DNA of 9,874 bases from Planctomycetota bacterium. GTDB lineage: Bacteria > Planctomycetota > Phycisphaerae > UBA1845. Location of the stretch: the NCBI GenBank assembly GCA_024278775.1, contig JAJRSP010000098.1:1-9874 (forward strand). The letters run 5' to 3'. Made by a program: the position numbers and the translations under genes. The notes under the pieces were generated by a model. The model did not search any database, was not told the origin of the DNA, and saw only the letters and a program-made list of their open reading frames with translations. Positions 1 to 6,011 of the stretch are shown here, piece after piece (within the stretch, counting starts at the first letter, position 1; every line of letters starts with the position of its first letter).

Positions 1-129
1 ACACTCTCCGGCGCACAGCGTCCCCAGCATCAGATGAAAAGGTGCCAGGTAATCGTGATTGAGTTTGCTGGCCTCCAGGTTCGCCAGGGCCATCGCGTTT
101 CGCGCCCGCTCCGAAAATCGCTCTTTCAT
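1..129 (-). CDS. Clp N-domain protein, ClpC/ClpA-like ATPase, 5' part only
   Basis: The reverse strand from an ATG at 129 reads MKERFSERARNAMALANLEA and continues with SKLNHDYLAPFHLMLGTL to the window edge (43 codons, no stop). This matches the start of the Clp repeat N domain, where ClpC proteins typically read M-ERFT-RARKV--LA-EEA--LNH-YIGTEH-LLGL. The N domain binds adaptors and substrates for the AAA+ unfoldase working with ClpP in the cytoplasm. A GGAG stands 7 nt before the ATG, which supports this start. The segment YLAPFHLMLGTLCAGE departs from the usual YIGTEHILLGLL-EG, so this may be a divergent paralog or a short stand-alone Clp N protein rather than housekeeping ClpC. The ATPase modules lie outside the window, so that choice cannot be made here. 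Confidence 0.85.
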   Translation of the reverse strand, partial: MKERFSERARNAMALANLEASKLNHDYLAPFHLMLGTLCAGEC

Positions 130-170
130 GATCACGCTCCGGTGATGGTTTTGATCAACAGAAAAGACAC

Positions 171-176
171 ATTCTA
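171..176 (-). promoter_or_regulatory. Possible -10 box upstream of the Clp-type gene
   Basis: The reverse strand reads TAGAAT (5 of 6 to TATAAT), about 42 nt before the ATG at 129. No convincing -35 element lies 16-18 nt further upstream, so this is a weak candidate. The rest of the 130-312 gap shows nothing else I can name. Confidence 0.25.
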
Positions 177-312
177 GCGACGGCGGACCCGTCCCGCTAC
201 GTGTGAGTTGACGACGATTGGCGAGGATCGAGCGATCCACAAGAAGTGACGGAGCCGTGACCAACCTGACCCCATCCGGTCCACGGCACGCAGGAGAAGT
301 CCCCAGTCCGCA

Positions 313-891
313 CTACCCTATGACGACACGGATAATCAGAAGCATCACGGCGGCGGCGGCGCTGCCCAACAGGCAACCATAGGCGAACCCGCCGAATGAG
401 CCCGGCCTGCGTCGGGAACGGTAGGCCATCGGCGGCCGCCACTCCTCGGGAAAGGGCAACGCCGACGGCGCAGAAGCCCTGGCGGCTCGCTTGGGTTTGA
501 ATCGGATCACACGATCCGGTTTGGCAGAAGGTGTTGTCGGCATGGGTTTCACTAGCGTCAACAGGGACTCATCAATCAGCTTGGACTTCGGCGCCGCGCC
601 GGACGACGACAGCCAGACCACTTCTCGATCTCCTCGGCGCTTCCCGCGCGGTGGACGATCGACCACGAGCCCGTCTTGTACGCCGGAAACGCCGCGACGG
701 CCAGTATCGTCCGCACCACGCTCCCAATAGGCACTGCAACGCTTGATGGGAATGCTTCGGGTTCGCTCATCCTCGACGTCGGCGTCGTAGTACTCCGCAA
801 GCAAATCCTCTGTGTGACGCCGGGACGCCCGCTTCATCACTCGATTTCGCCTCGACTTACCGGCCAGTCCACCTGTTTTCGTGTCTTGCAT
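313..891 (-). CDS. Hypothetical basic protein with C-terminal membrane anchor
   Basis: I do not recognise the family. The ORF encodes 192 residues. Residues 1-165 are hydrophilic and rich in Arg/Lys, with an acidic patch at 28-43 (EDLLAEYYDADVEDE), a Pro-containing linker at 115-165 and basic clusters at 11-25, 82-89, 130-138 and 158-162. Residues about 167-191 form one hydrophobic segment ending a residue before the C terminus (GCLLGSAAAAVMLLIIRVV). This suggests a tail-anchored protein with its body in the cytoplasm and the RSRRR cluster as the positive-inside flank. The start is supported by GGAGG at 902-906 (read on the minus strand), about 10 nt before the ATG. The next gene on the same strand is the Clp-type gene 183 bp downstream. 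No catalytic motif is visible. The clean start, RBS and membrane segment make it a likely real gene; function unknown. Confidence 0.65.
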   Translation of the reverse strand: MQDTKTGGLAGKSRRNRVMKRASRRHTEDLLAEYYDADVEDERTRSIPIKRCSAYWERGADDTGRRGVSGVQDGLVVDRPPRGKRRGDREVVWLSSSGAAPKSKLIDESLLTLVKPMPTTPSAKPDRVIRFKPKRAARASAPSALPFPEEWRPPMAYRSRRRPGSFGGFAYGCLLGSAAAAVMLLIIRVVIG

Positions 892-1061
892 GATGGTTGA
901 TCCTCCGTGATCTCATGGCCCCCTCCACGATTTCATGGGCCCGTAACCCACCCGATGGCCCCCGTCGACACGCTCTCACCACGAACAACCGCGCTTTCGT
1001 TACCATCGACTCGTAGTCTTCGATACCATCAGACAAAAAATACCGGGCACTCCGAAAAACA

Positions 1062-1193
1062 GGTGACTATCCCTTATAATGCTGTTCTGTTGTCCTCTGT
1101 CCCACTTTGACCTATTTTAGGGTCGTTTTCGAGGCCGAGCCTTGAAGGTAGGTGACTGTCCCCCGGGTGGATGGAAAAACGGTGACTGTCCCC
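1062..1193 (+). repeat. Three short GGTGACTGTCCC repeats upstream of and into lpxD
   Basis: GGTGACTATCCC occurs at 1062-1073, GGTGACTGTCCCC at 1151-1163 and GGTGACTGTCCCC at 1181-1193. The first and third share a longer unit, being preceded by GAAAAACA and GAAAAAC. The copies are direct repeats of a motif (GGGGACAGTCACC on the other strand) that I recall as recurring in intergenic DNA of many bacteria, often in REP-like repeats; this cannot be checked here. The third copy supplies the likely GTG start of lpxD and the codons after it. The surrounding region 892-1181 otherwise has no supported gene. Confidence 0.6.
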
Positions 1194-2243
1194 GAATTAC
1201 ATACCGTGGCGGAAATCGCCAAGAAAATCGGCGGCACGCTGGAAGGCGACGGCGCTGCCGAAGTCACCACTCTTGCGCCGTTGGAGCAGGCCGGTGTTGA
1301 CGCCATCTCTTGGGTTGGCGCGCCGGAGTTCCTTGAGAAAATCGCGGCCTCGAAAGCCGCCGCCGTGATGGTCCCCCAAGACTGTACGCTTCCGGCGGGT
1401 TGCGCCGGACATACCGTGATTCGCGTGGCCGACCCCGACGCCGCGATGGTTGAGGTGCTGGCGATGCTTGCGCCGCCGCTGGACAGGATCACGCCGGGCG
1501 TTCATCCGTCGGCTATCATCGGCGCGGGTGCGGTCGTAGATGGAGCGGCCATCGGCCCCTATGTGGTCGTCGGCGCGGGCACCACCGTGGGCACGGGGAC
1601 CCAGCTTCACGCCGGTGTCTCGATCGGCTCGGGGGTGACGATCGGGCGTGATGGCGTGCTCTGGCCGGGCGTGGTTCTCTGCGAGCGCACGTGCGTCGGT
1701 GATCGCGTCATCATTCACGCCAACACGACAATCGGCACGGACGGCTTCGGTTATCTTTTCCGCGACGGCGCGCACAAGAAGATTCCGCAGATCGGGTCGG
1801 TCGTGATCGAGGACGACGTGGAGATCGGGGCGTGTACGACAATTGATCGTGCACGGAGCGGTGTCACCCGCATCGGAAAAGGCACGAAAATCGACAATCT
1901 GGTCATGATCGCCCACAACTGCGACATCGGCGATCATAGTGTCATCGCGGCGCAGTGCGGCATAGCCGGCTCGGTCGTGACGGGTCGGTATTGTGCCTTC
2001 GGCGGCCGATCCGGCGCTTCGGATCATCTGACGCTTGGCGACGGCGTGCAGATGGCCGCGTGCAGTGTGGCCACCCGAGACTTCCCCGGCGGCATGGTGC
2101 TTCGGGGTATGCCCGCGATAGAAAGCCGGCGTTTCGTACGGGAGCAGGCGGCCGCCCGGAAGCTCCCCGAGGCGCTCAAGGAGATTCGCGCGCTCGGGCG
2201 GCGCGTGGCGGAGCTGGAAGCCCAACTGGCTGATAGAACCTGA
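1182..2243 (+). CDS. lpxD: UDP-3-O-acylglucosamine N-acyltransferase (LpxD)
   Basis: LpxD transfers a 3-hydroxyacyl chain from ACP to the 2-amino group of UDP-3-O-acyl-glucosamine, the third step of lipid A synthesis, in the cytoplasm. Counting from the GTG at 1182 (353 residues; E. coli LpxD has 341), residues about 8-95 form the N-terminal uridine-binding domain (TVAEIAKKIGGTLEGDG, then APLEQA, then ISWV). Residues about 103-300 form the left-handed beta-helix of hexapeptide repeats, containing TDGFGY (186-191) and IAHNCDIGD with the presumed catalytic His245 (E. coli H239). A second conserved His is at 282. Residues 320-350 form the C-terminal helix with leucine heptads. The start is uncertain: the frame opens at 1152 directly after a TAG, and GTGs at 1152, 1167, 1182 and 1206 are all possible. 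GTG 1182 gives the usual N-terminal length but has no clear Shine-Dalgarno. The gene stands alone, with no neighbouring lpxA, lpxB, lpxC or fabZ. Confidence 0.9.
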   Translation: MTVPELHTVAEIAKKIGGTLEGDGAAEVTTLAPLEQAGVDAISWVGAPEFLEKIAASKAAAVMVPQDCTLPAGCAGHTVIRVADPDAAMVEVLAMLAPPLDRITPGVHPSAIIGAGAVVDGAAIGPYVVVGAGTTVGTGTQLHAGVSIGSGVTIGRDGVLWPGVVLCERTCVGDRVIIHANTTIGTDGFGYLFRDGAHKKIPQIGSVVIEDDVEIGACTTIDRARSGVTRIGKGTKIDNLVMIAHNCDIGDHSVIAAQCGIAGSVVTGRYCAFGGRSGASDHLTLGDGVQMAACSVATRDFPGGMVLRGMPAIESRRFVREQAAARKLPEALKEIRALGRRVAELEAQLADRT

Positions 2244-2332
2244 CACTCCGCCGTATCGCTAACGAAATAGCCCTTTCCCGGCCGCTAGAGCGGATGATGC
2301 GGTGTTGATTATTCATCTCAGCACTACGAAAA

Positions 2333-2360
2333 CCGCGCGAATCGCGTCAAATCTTTTTTT
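2333..2360 (+). terminator. Weak terminator-like hairpin and T tract after lpxD
   Basis: A short CGCG-AAT-CGCG hairpin is followed, after about 8 nt, by seven T residues at 2354-2360. The stem is only 4-5 bp and the spacing to the T run is long, so function is doubtful. It does lie between lpxD and the next promoter. Confidence 0.2.
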
Positions 2361-2362
2361 CG

Positions 2363-2390
2363 TTGAATTGGTCCGGCGAGGCGGTACAAT
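2363..2390 (+). promoter_or_regulatory. Sigma70-like promoter for the 41-codon membrane protein
   Basis: TTGAAT at 2363-2368 (4 of 6 to TTGACA) and TACAAT at 2385-2390 (5 of 6 to TATAAT) are separated by 16 nt. Transcription would start near 2397, leaving a leader of about 44 nt before the ATG at 2441. Confidence 0.5.
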
Positions 2391-2440
2391 GGAGGCGCGT
2401 TTCGGATTCCCTACGGTGTGTCTCATACGGAGCGCGTGTC

Positions 2441-2566
2441 ATGGGATGGTTGGTCATCGTTTCGATGGTGTGTTTGGGTGCCGTGATTTTCGTGCTGCGG
2501 CGTGCGCAATCGGCTGGGTCCGCCCCGCGCAAACAAACGGCTCATCAGGATCGGCACGCCGCGTAG
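2441..2566 (+). CDS. Small single-pass membrane protein, 41 residues
   Basis: The ATG at 2441 opens a 41-residue frame. Residues 2-19 are hydrophobic (GWLVIVSMVCLGAVIFVL), followed by RR and a polar basic tail (QSAGSAPRKQTAHQDRHAA). This predicts one N-terminal membrane helix with N-out/C-in topology by the positive-inside rule. A GGAG at 2429-2432 stands 8 nt before the ATG, and a good promoter lies at 2363-2390, so the three signals line up. A longer in-frame start (ATG 2363) would lie inside the promoter and is less likely. I do not recognise a family, and its role is unknown. Its nearest plus-strand neighbours are lpxD, 197 bp upstream, and the HNH gene, 177 bp downstream. Confidence 0.5.
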   Translation: MGWLVIVSMVCLGAVIFVLRRAQSAGSAPRKQTAHQDRHAA

Positions 2567-2644
2567 CCCGTTTGAAAGTCACTATTCGCACGTGGCAGCG
2601 TTTGACCGATCGCCACTGCGCGGTCGTTTCAGGCCGTAATCCCT

Positions 2645-2670
2645 CGATAAACAGATAAACGATAAACAGA
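2645..2670 (+). repeat. GATAAAC tandem repeats upstream of the HNH promoter
   Basis: CGATAAACAGA occurs twice without mismatch, at 2645-2655 and 2660-2670, with a third GATAAAC core between them at 2654-2660. The cores therefore begin at 2646, 2654 and 2661. The array ends 17 nt before the -35 box of the HNH gene, a position where an activator or repressor could bind. That role is inference. Confidence 0.4.
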
Positions 2671-2687
2671 GCCGGCGTATTTTTTCC

Positions 2688-2716
2688 TTGAAGTACCTCT
2701 CCACGGTTAATATAAT
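2688..2716 (+). promoter_or_regulatory. Strong sigma70-like promoter for the HNH gene
   Basis: TTGAAG at 2688-2693 (4 of 6) and a perfect TATAAT at 2711-2716 have the optimal 17-nt spacing. Transcription would begin near 2723, about 21 nt before the ATG at 2744. This is the best promoter match in the window. Confidence 0.65.
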
Positions 2717-2743
2717 GGGCAGGCCAGTGGTTTTTCAGGGACG

Positions 2744-3442
2744 ATGTCGTTTCGGCGGCTCGTCGGAGGAGGTGCAGTCTTCCCAGCTACCGCTCGATCA
2801 TTGCCCAAGACGTCGCTGAACGACCATGTTCTCCTGCTCAACGCCCACTACATGGCCCTGTGTGTGGTGACGGTGCGCCGTGCTTTTACCATGCTGTTCA
2901 AACGCGACGCAGACGAACAGCCGATCGCCGAGATTGTCAGCATCGAAGACGGGCAATATGTCTCTTATGATTTTGATGATTGGACGGAGCTGAGTGCCTA
3001 CCGGAAAGAGTTCGAGCCGACCGATCACGATTGGGTCCGCACCGTCCGCTTTGATCTGGCCGTACCGCGCATCGTTCGCGTGCTGAGTTTTTCCAAGGTG
3101 CCCAGGCAGCCGGTCAAGTTCAACCGTCGCAACGTGTTCGCCCGAGACCACAACTCCTGTCAGTACTGCGGCAAGCGGTGTCACACCTCCGAGCTGAGTC
3201 TCGACCACATAATCCCAAGGTCGCAGGGCGGAACGGCGACGTGGCAGAATATCGTGTGTGCGTGTGTGCGGTGCAACGTGCGCAAGGGCGGACGCACGCC
3301 CGAACAGGCGCACCTCAAGCTCATTCGTCCCCCGGTGAAGCCGAAACGCAATCCGATCGTCAGCGTGTCGCTCTCCGATCAGCGCTATTCGTCGTGGAAG
3401 CAATTCCTCGATCGAGCCTATTGGGACGTCGAGCTGAAGTAG
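2744..3442 (+). CDS. HNH endonuclease-fold protein
   Basis: The protein has 232 residues. Residues about 25-52 (LNDHVLLLNAHYMALCVVTV, then RRAFTMLF) match the N-terminal module found in many stand-alone bacterial HNH proteins of the type V-VLN--Y-P--V---RRA--L. Residues 124-183 form the HNH domain: CQYCGK with C139 and C142, LDHIIPRSQGG with the D154-H155 pair, W167-N169, and C174-x-x-C177 followed by N178, so a structural zinc site and the ββα-metal nuclease core are both complete. These proteins are predicted metal-dependent DNA nucleases in the cytoplasm; the target is unknown. ATG 2744 is the first start after the predicted transcript start, with AGGG only 3 nt before it. It adds about 24 residues ahead of the conserved module. 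A TTG at 2801 would give the usual length but lacks a Shine-Dalgarno. No methyltransferase or toxin partner is adjacent. Confidence 0.85.
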   Translation: MSFRRLVGGGAVFPATARSLPKTSLNDHVLLLNAHYMALCVVTVRRAFTMLFKRDADEQPIAEIVSIEDGQYVSYDFDDWTELSAYRKEFEPTDHDWVRTVRFDLAVPRIVRVLSFSKVPRQPVKFNRRNVFARDHNSCQYCGKRCHTSELSLDHIIPRSQGGTATWQNIVCACVRCNVRKGGRTPEQAHLKLIRPPVKPKRNPIVSVSLSDQRYSSWKQFLDRAYWDVELK

Positions 3443-3516
3443 TGGGGCCTGGTACTGCGCCCGCGTCGTTTTCTACTTCGCCGGATGTGCCGGACAGGCG
3501 TGTGACGGTTTCGGCG

Positions 3517-3647
3517 GGTGCCCCATTCTTCGCCTCAAGGCGAAGGGTGGGGGACGGACGAAAACATGCAGTCCCCCACCCTTCGCGTCACCGACTACTT
3601 TTGCCTCCAAATGGTGCGCCACGTGGTGACGCGAAGAATGGGGCACC
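3517..3647. repeat. Nested inverted repeat, BIME/REP-like element
   Basis: The outer arms GGTGCCCCATTCTTCGC (3517-3533) and its exact reverse complement (3631-3647) enclose a second perfect inverted repeat, GCGAAGGGTGGGGGAC (3540-3555) with its complement at 3571-3586. The outer stem is extended inward by GTCACC (3587-3592) facing GGTGAC (3625-3630). The left half also folds alone: 3521-3533 pairs with 3540-3552 over 13 positions (two G-T wobbles) around a 6-nt loop. The right half is the mirror copy with a 44-nt loop. Two REP-type hairpins in opposite orientation is the layout of a BIME. No transposase ORF is present. The rest of the 3443-3769 intergenic region shows no supported gene and only weak promoter-like sequence. 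Confidence 0.75.
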
Positions 3648-3769
3648 GGCTTCGTGATTTCCTCCCGCAGATTCTGTCTTACACCCGTTGCCGTACCGCT
3701 CACTCGTGTCGTGCGTGAACGCTTCGACCATCTCGTGTACGATGCCGGTTGTCCATGCGAGGCGAACGG

Positions 3770-4717
3770 ATGAACGATCGGGGTCACCTTACCACAGAAC
3801 ACGCCAACGAGGCTTCCGCACGCATCGACCGAATGTCGACGGGCGAGGCGTTTGACTTGATCAACCGCCAGGACGCCACGGTGACGATGGCCATAGCGGA
3901 AGCGCGCGAAGACATCTGCCGCGCGATTGAATTGGTGGTCGCGGCGTTGTCATCCGGTGGGCGGTTGATTTATGTCGGCGCGGGCACCAGCGGCCGTCTC
4001 GGCGTGCTCGACGCGGCCGAGTGTCCCCCGACGTTCCTGAGTGATCCCGCTACCGTATGCGGCATCATCGCCGGCGGGACTGAGGCGCTCACGCGGAGTA
4101 TCGAGGGCGCGGAGGACTTCCCGGAAGACGGCGCGAGCGCGATCGACCGGTGTGAGGTGGATTCTCACGACGTAGTGTTCGGCATCACCACCGGCGGCAC
4201 GACTCCGTTTGTGCATGGTGCGATCGACCGCGCGAAGGTGCGCGGCGCTCGGACGGTTTTTTTCGCCTGCGTGCCGAGGGACCAGGTGGCCGATGATGCC
4301 GATGTGTCGATCCGGGTGGTTACCGGGGCCGAGGTCATCACCGGCAGCACGCGCATGAAAGCGGGGACGGCCACCAAGATGGTACTCAACATGGTGACGA
4401 CGATCAGCATGGTCCGGCTGGGGAAAGTATACGGCAACCTGATGGTGGACGTGAACACGGCCGCCAACGCCAAGCTGGTCGATCGCGGCACGCGCATCCT
4501 CCGGTCCCTCACCCGCCTTTCTCGTGATGAGGCCGGGGTGCTTCTCGCGCAGGCGCAGGGTCACGTCAAGGCGGCGCTCGTCATGCATACCCGGAAGGTA
4601 GACCTGGCCTCTGCCATCCGGCTGCTCACGGAGTCCGGTGGCCGGCTCAGTGCGATCATCGATCAAGTGACGGAAACAAGCGAGTCACCGCCGGATCAAT
4701 CGGCCACGAGGTCTTGA
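3770..4717 (+). CDS. murQ: N-acetylmuramic acid 6-phosphate etherase (MurQ)
   Basis: MurQ cleaves the D-lactyl ether of MurNAc-6-phosphate to give GlcNAc-6-phosphate and D-lactate in the cytoplasm, as part of peptidoglycan recycling. The product has 315 residues (E. coli 298). Its single SIS domain begins near residue 48 and contains GGRLIYVGAGTSGRLGVLDA (63-82), then ECPPT with catalytic Glu84 (E. coli E83), EGAED with Glu115 (E. coli E114), TGSTRMKAGTATK (191-203) and GNLMVDV (222-228). The substrate loop reads GITTGGTTPF (138-147) where most members have GIAASGRTPY, a variant to note. ATG 3770 is preferred because GAGG at 3759-3762 stands 7 nt before it; TTG 3749 and ATG 3755 are in frame upstream. 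It is the first gene of an apparent operon with the lipoprotein and ROK kinase that follow. No convincing promoter was found upstream. Confidence 0.93.
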   Translation: MNDRGHLTTEHANEASARIDRMSTGEAFDLINRQDATVTMAIAEAREDICRAIELVVAALSSGGRLIYVGAGTSGRLGVLDAAECPPTFLSDPATVCGIIAGGTEALTRSIEGAEDFPEDGASAIDRCEVDSHDVVFGITTGGTTPFVHGAIDRAKVRGARTVFFACVPRDQVADDADVSIRVVTGAEVITGSTRMKAGTATKMVLNMVTTISMVRLGKVYGNLMVDVNTAANAKLVDRGTRILRSLTRLSRDEAGVLLAQAQGHVKAALVMHTRKVDLASAIRLLTESGGRLSAIIDQVTETSESPPDQSATRS

Positions 4718-4730
4718 GAGGAAAACCGCT

Positions 4731-6011
4731 TTGTCGCACACTCATGGAATCCGTCGTATCTCATGGGTCAGTGTCATTAGCGTGGCACTTCTCGCGCTCA
4801 CGGTGATGAGCGGGTGCCAACCGGGCCAGCACCGCTCGGGTAGCCGCGCGTTTGGCAAGGAAGCCATTCGAGCGATCTGGGTGACGCGATGGGATTACAA
4901 AACCGCTCGTGACATCGAACACGTCATGGACAACTGCCGGCGTGCCGGCTTCAACACGGTGTTGTTTCAGGTGCGCGGGGCGGGTACCGTTTTTTACCGC
5001 TCTCGGTTGGAGCCTTGGGCCGACGAACTGGGCGGGCGCGACCCTGGTTTTGATCCGCTCTCCGTGGCGTGCGCAGCCGCCCATAGGCGCGGGTTAAAGA
5101 TTCACGCCTGGGTCAATGTGGTTCCCGGCTTTCGGGGCAAGAAGCCGCCGAGCAACCCGAGGCAGCTCTACCGCGCGCGGGCGGATTGGTTCTGGCGGGA
5201 CAAACTCGGGCGACGCCAGCCGCTCGGTTGGTACTGTAGCCTGAACGTCTGCTACCCGGAGGTGCGTCGTTATCTAAGCGATGTGATGCGCGAGATCGTC
5301 GCGGGCTATCCCGTGGACGGGCTGCACATGGACTACATCCGTTTCCCCAACGAGCACAATCCGTCCTATCCCGCGGGTGCAGTCGTGCCGGACTATCCCC
5401 GCGACGCGCGGACACTGGCGATGTTTCGCCGGGCCACCGGAAAGACGCCCGGTCAAGCACCGGCCGCGTGGAACGCTTGGCGCACGGCGCAGGTTACGCA
5501 GCTCGTGCGAGACATTCGGGATATGATGCGCCGGGTGCGGCCCGATGCCATGCTCACAGCGGCCGTCAGCGCAAACATGACCAAGGCGAAACGCTATCAT
5601 TTTCAAGACGCGTCGACCTGGCTCGCACAAGGTCTGATCGACGCAGCCTTTCCGATGAACTACGCGAGTAGTACGGCCGTCTTTGAAAAGCAGCTTCGTT
5701 TGTGGCTTTCGCTGACGTCGCCTCAGCCTATCGTGACCGGAGTGATGTTCGACAAACGTGATCCGTCGCTCGTGGTGGATCAGGTGCAGCGGGCCAGCAT
5801 TCGCGGCCATCACTTCGCCGCGTTCGCATACAACTCGCTGTTTGAGCGTTTGGACGAGCACGGACAACCCATGCGTGATGAACAGAGTGCGCTGCGTGCG
5901 GCGCTGCGACGACGAGTTATTCCGGTGGTGCGTCGCCTCGCGTCGGATCGGAACGGGGGCGGATCCGCACGAACGACGCTTGCCGCAGCGCCTCACTCTT
6001 TTCGAACATGA
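4731..6011 (+). CDS. GHL10/DUF187-family glycosidase-like lipoprotein (DigH-like)
   Basis: The 426-residue product starts at a TTG with AGAGGA about 9 nt upstream; no other in-frame start precedes the signal sequence. Residues 8-28 form a signal peptide (RR, then a hydrophobic core) ending in VMSGC, a slightly atypical lipobox with Cys29 as the lipidated residue. Residues about 44-375 match the GHL10 (DUF187) TIM-barrel family: AIRAIWVTRWD (45-55), NTVLFQVRG (75-83), HRRGLKIHAWVNV (118-130), DGLHMDYIRFP (196-206, with candidate acidic catalytic residues D196 and D201) and DAAFPMNY (304-311). E. coli DigH (YddW), of the same broad family, cleaves peptidoglycan strands stripped of stem peptides. 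The tail after 395 is basic and low in complexity. It begins 13 bp after murQ, and its Shine-Dalgarno overlaps the murQ stop. Family assignment is firm; glycan-strand cleavage is inference from family and context. Confidence 0.85.
   Translation: MSHTHGIRRISWVSVISVALLALTVMSGCQPGQHRSGSRAFGKEAIRAIWVTRWDYKTARDIEHVMDNCRRAGFNTVLFQVRGAGTVFYRSRLEPWADELGGRDPGFDPLSVACAAAHRRGLKIHAWVNVVPGFRGKKPPSNPRQLYRARADWFWRDKLGRRQPLGWYCSLNVCYPEVRRYLSDVMREIVAGYPVDGLHMDYIRFPNEHNPSYPAGAVVPDYPRDARTLAMFRRATGKTPGQAPAAWNAWRTAQVTQLVRDIRDMMRRVRPDAMLTAAVSANMTKAKRYHFQDASTWLAQGLIDAAFPMNYASSTAVFEKQLRLWLSLTSPQPIVTGVMFDKRDPSLVVDQVQRASIRGHHFAAFAYNSLFERLDEHGQPMRDEQSALRAALRRRVIPVVRRLASDRNGGGSARTTLAAAPHSFRT

Noticed and set aside
1075..1080. 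Perfect TATAAT in front of lpxD
   Set aside because: It abuts the first GGTGACTATCCC repeat, and no -35-like hexamer is found 15-19 nt upstream (CCGAAA at the 17-nt position). It could still be used, but the sequence alone does not support a promoter.
1197..2246. Open frame of 349 codons on the minus strand
   Set aside because: It lies antisense to lpxD, and its composition (Asp, Arg, His repeats) mirrors the hexapeptide codons read backwards.
2302..2658. 118-codon plus-strand frame between lpxD and the HNH gene
   Set aside because: No Shine-Dalgarno at its start and no recognisable domain. It overlaps the 41-codon membrane protein, which has a better promoter, RBS and composition.
3178..3657. 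159-codon plus-strand frame running from the HNH gene into the palindrome
   Set aside because: It is an out-of-frame reading of the HNH gene that then reads through the BIME-like repeat, with no start signal.
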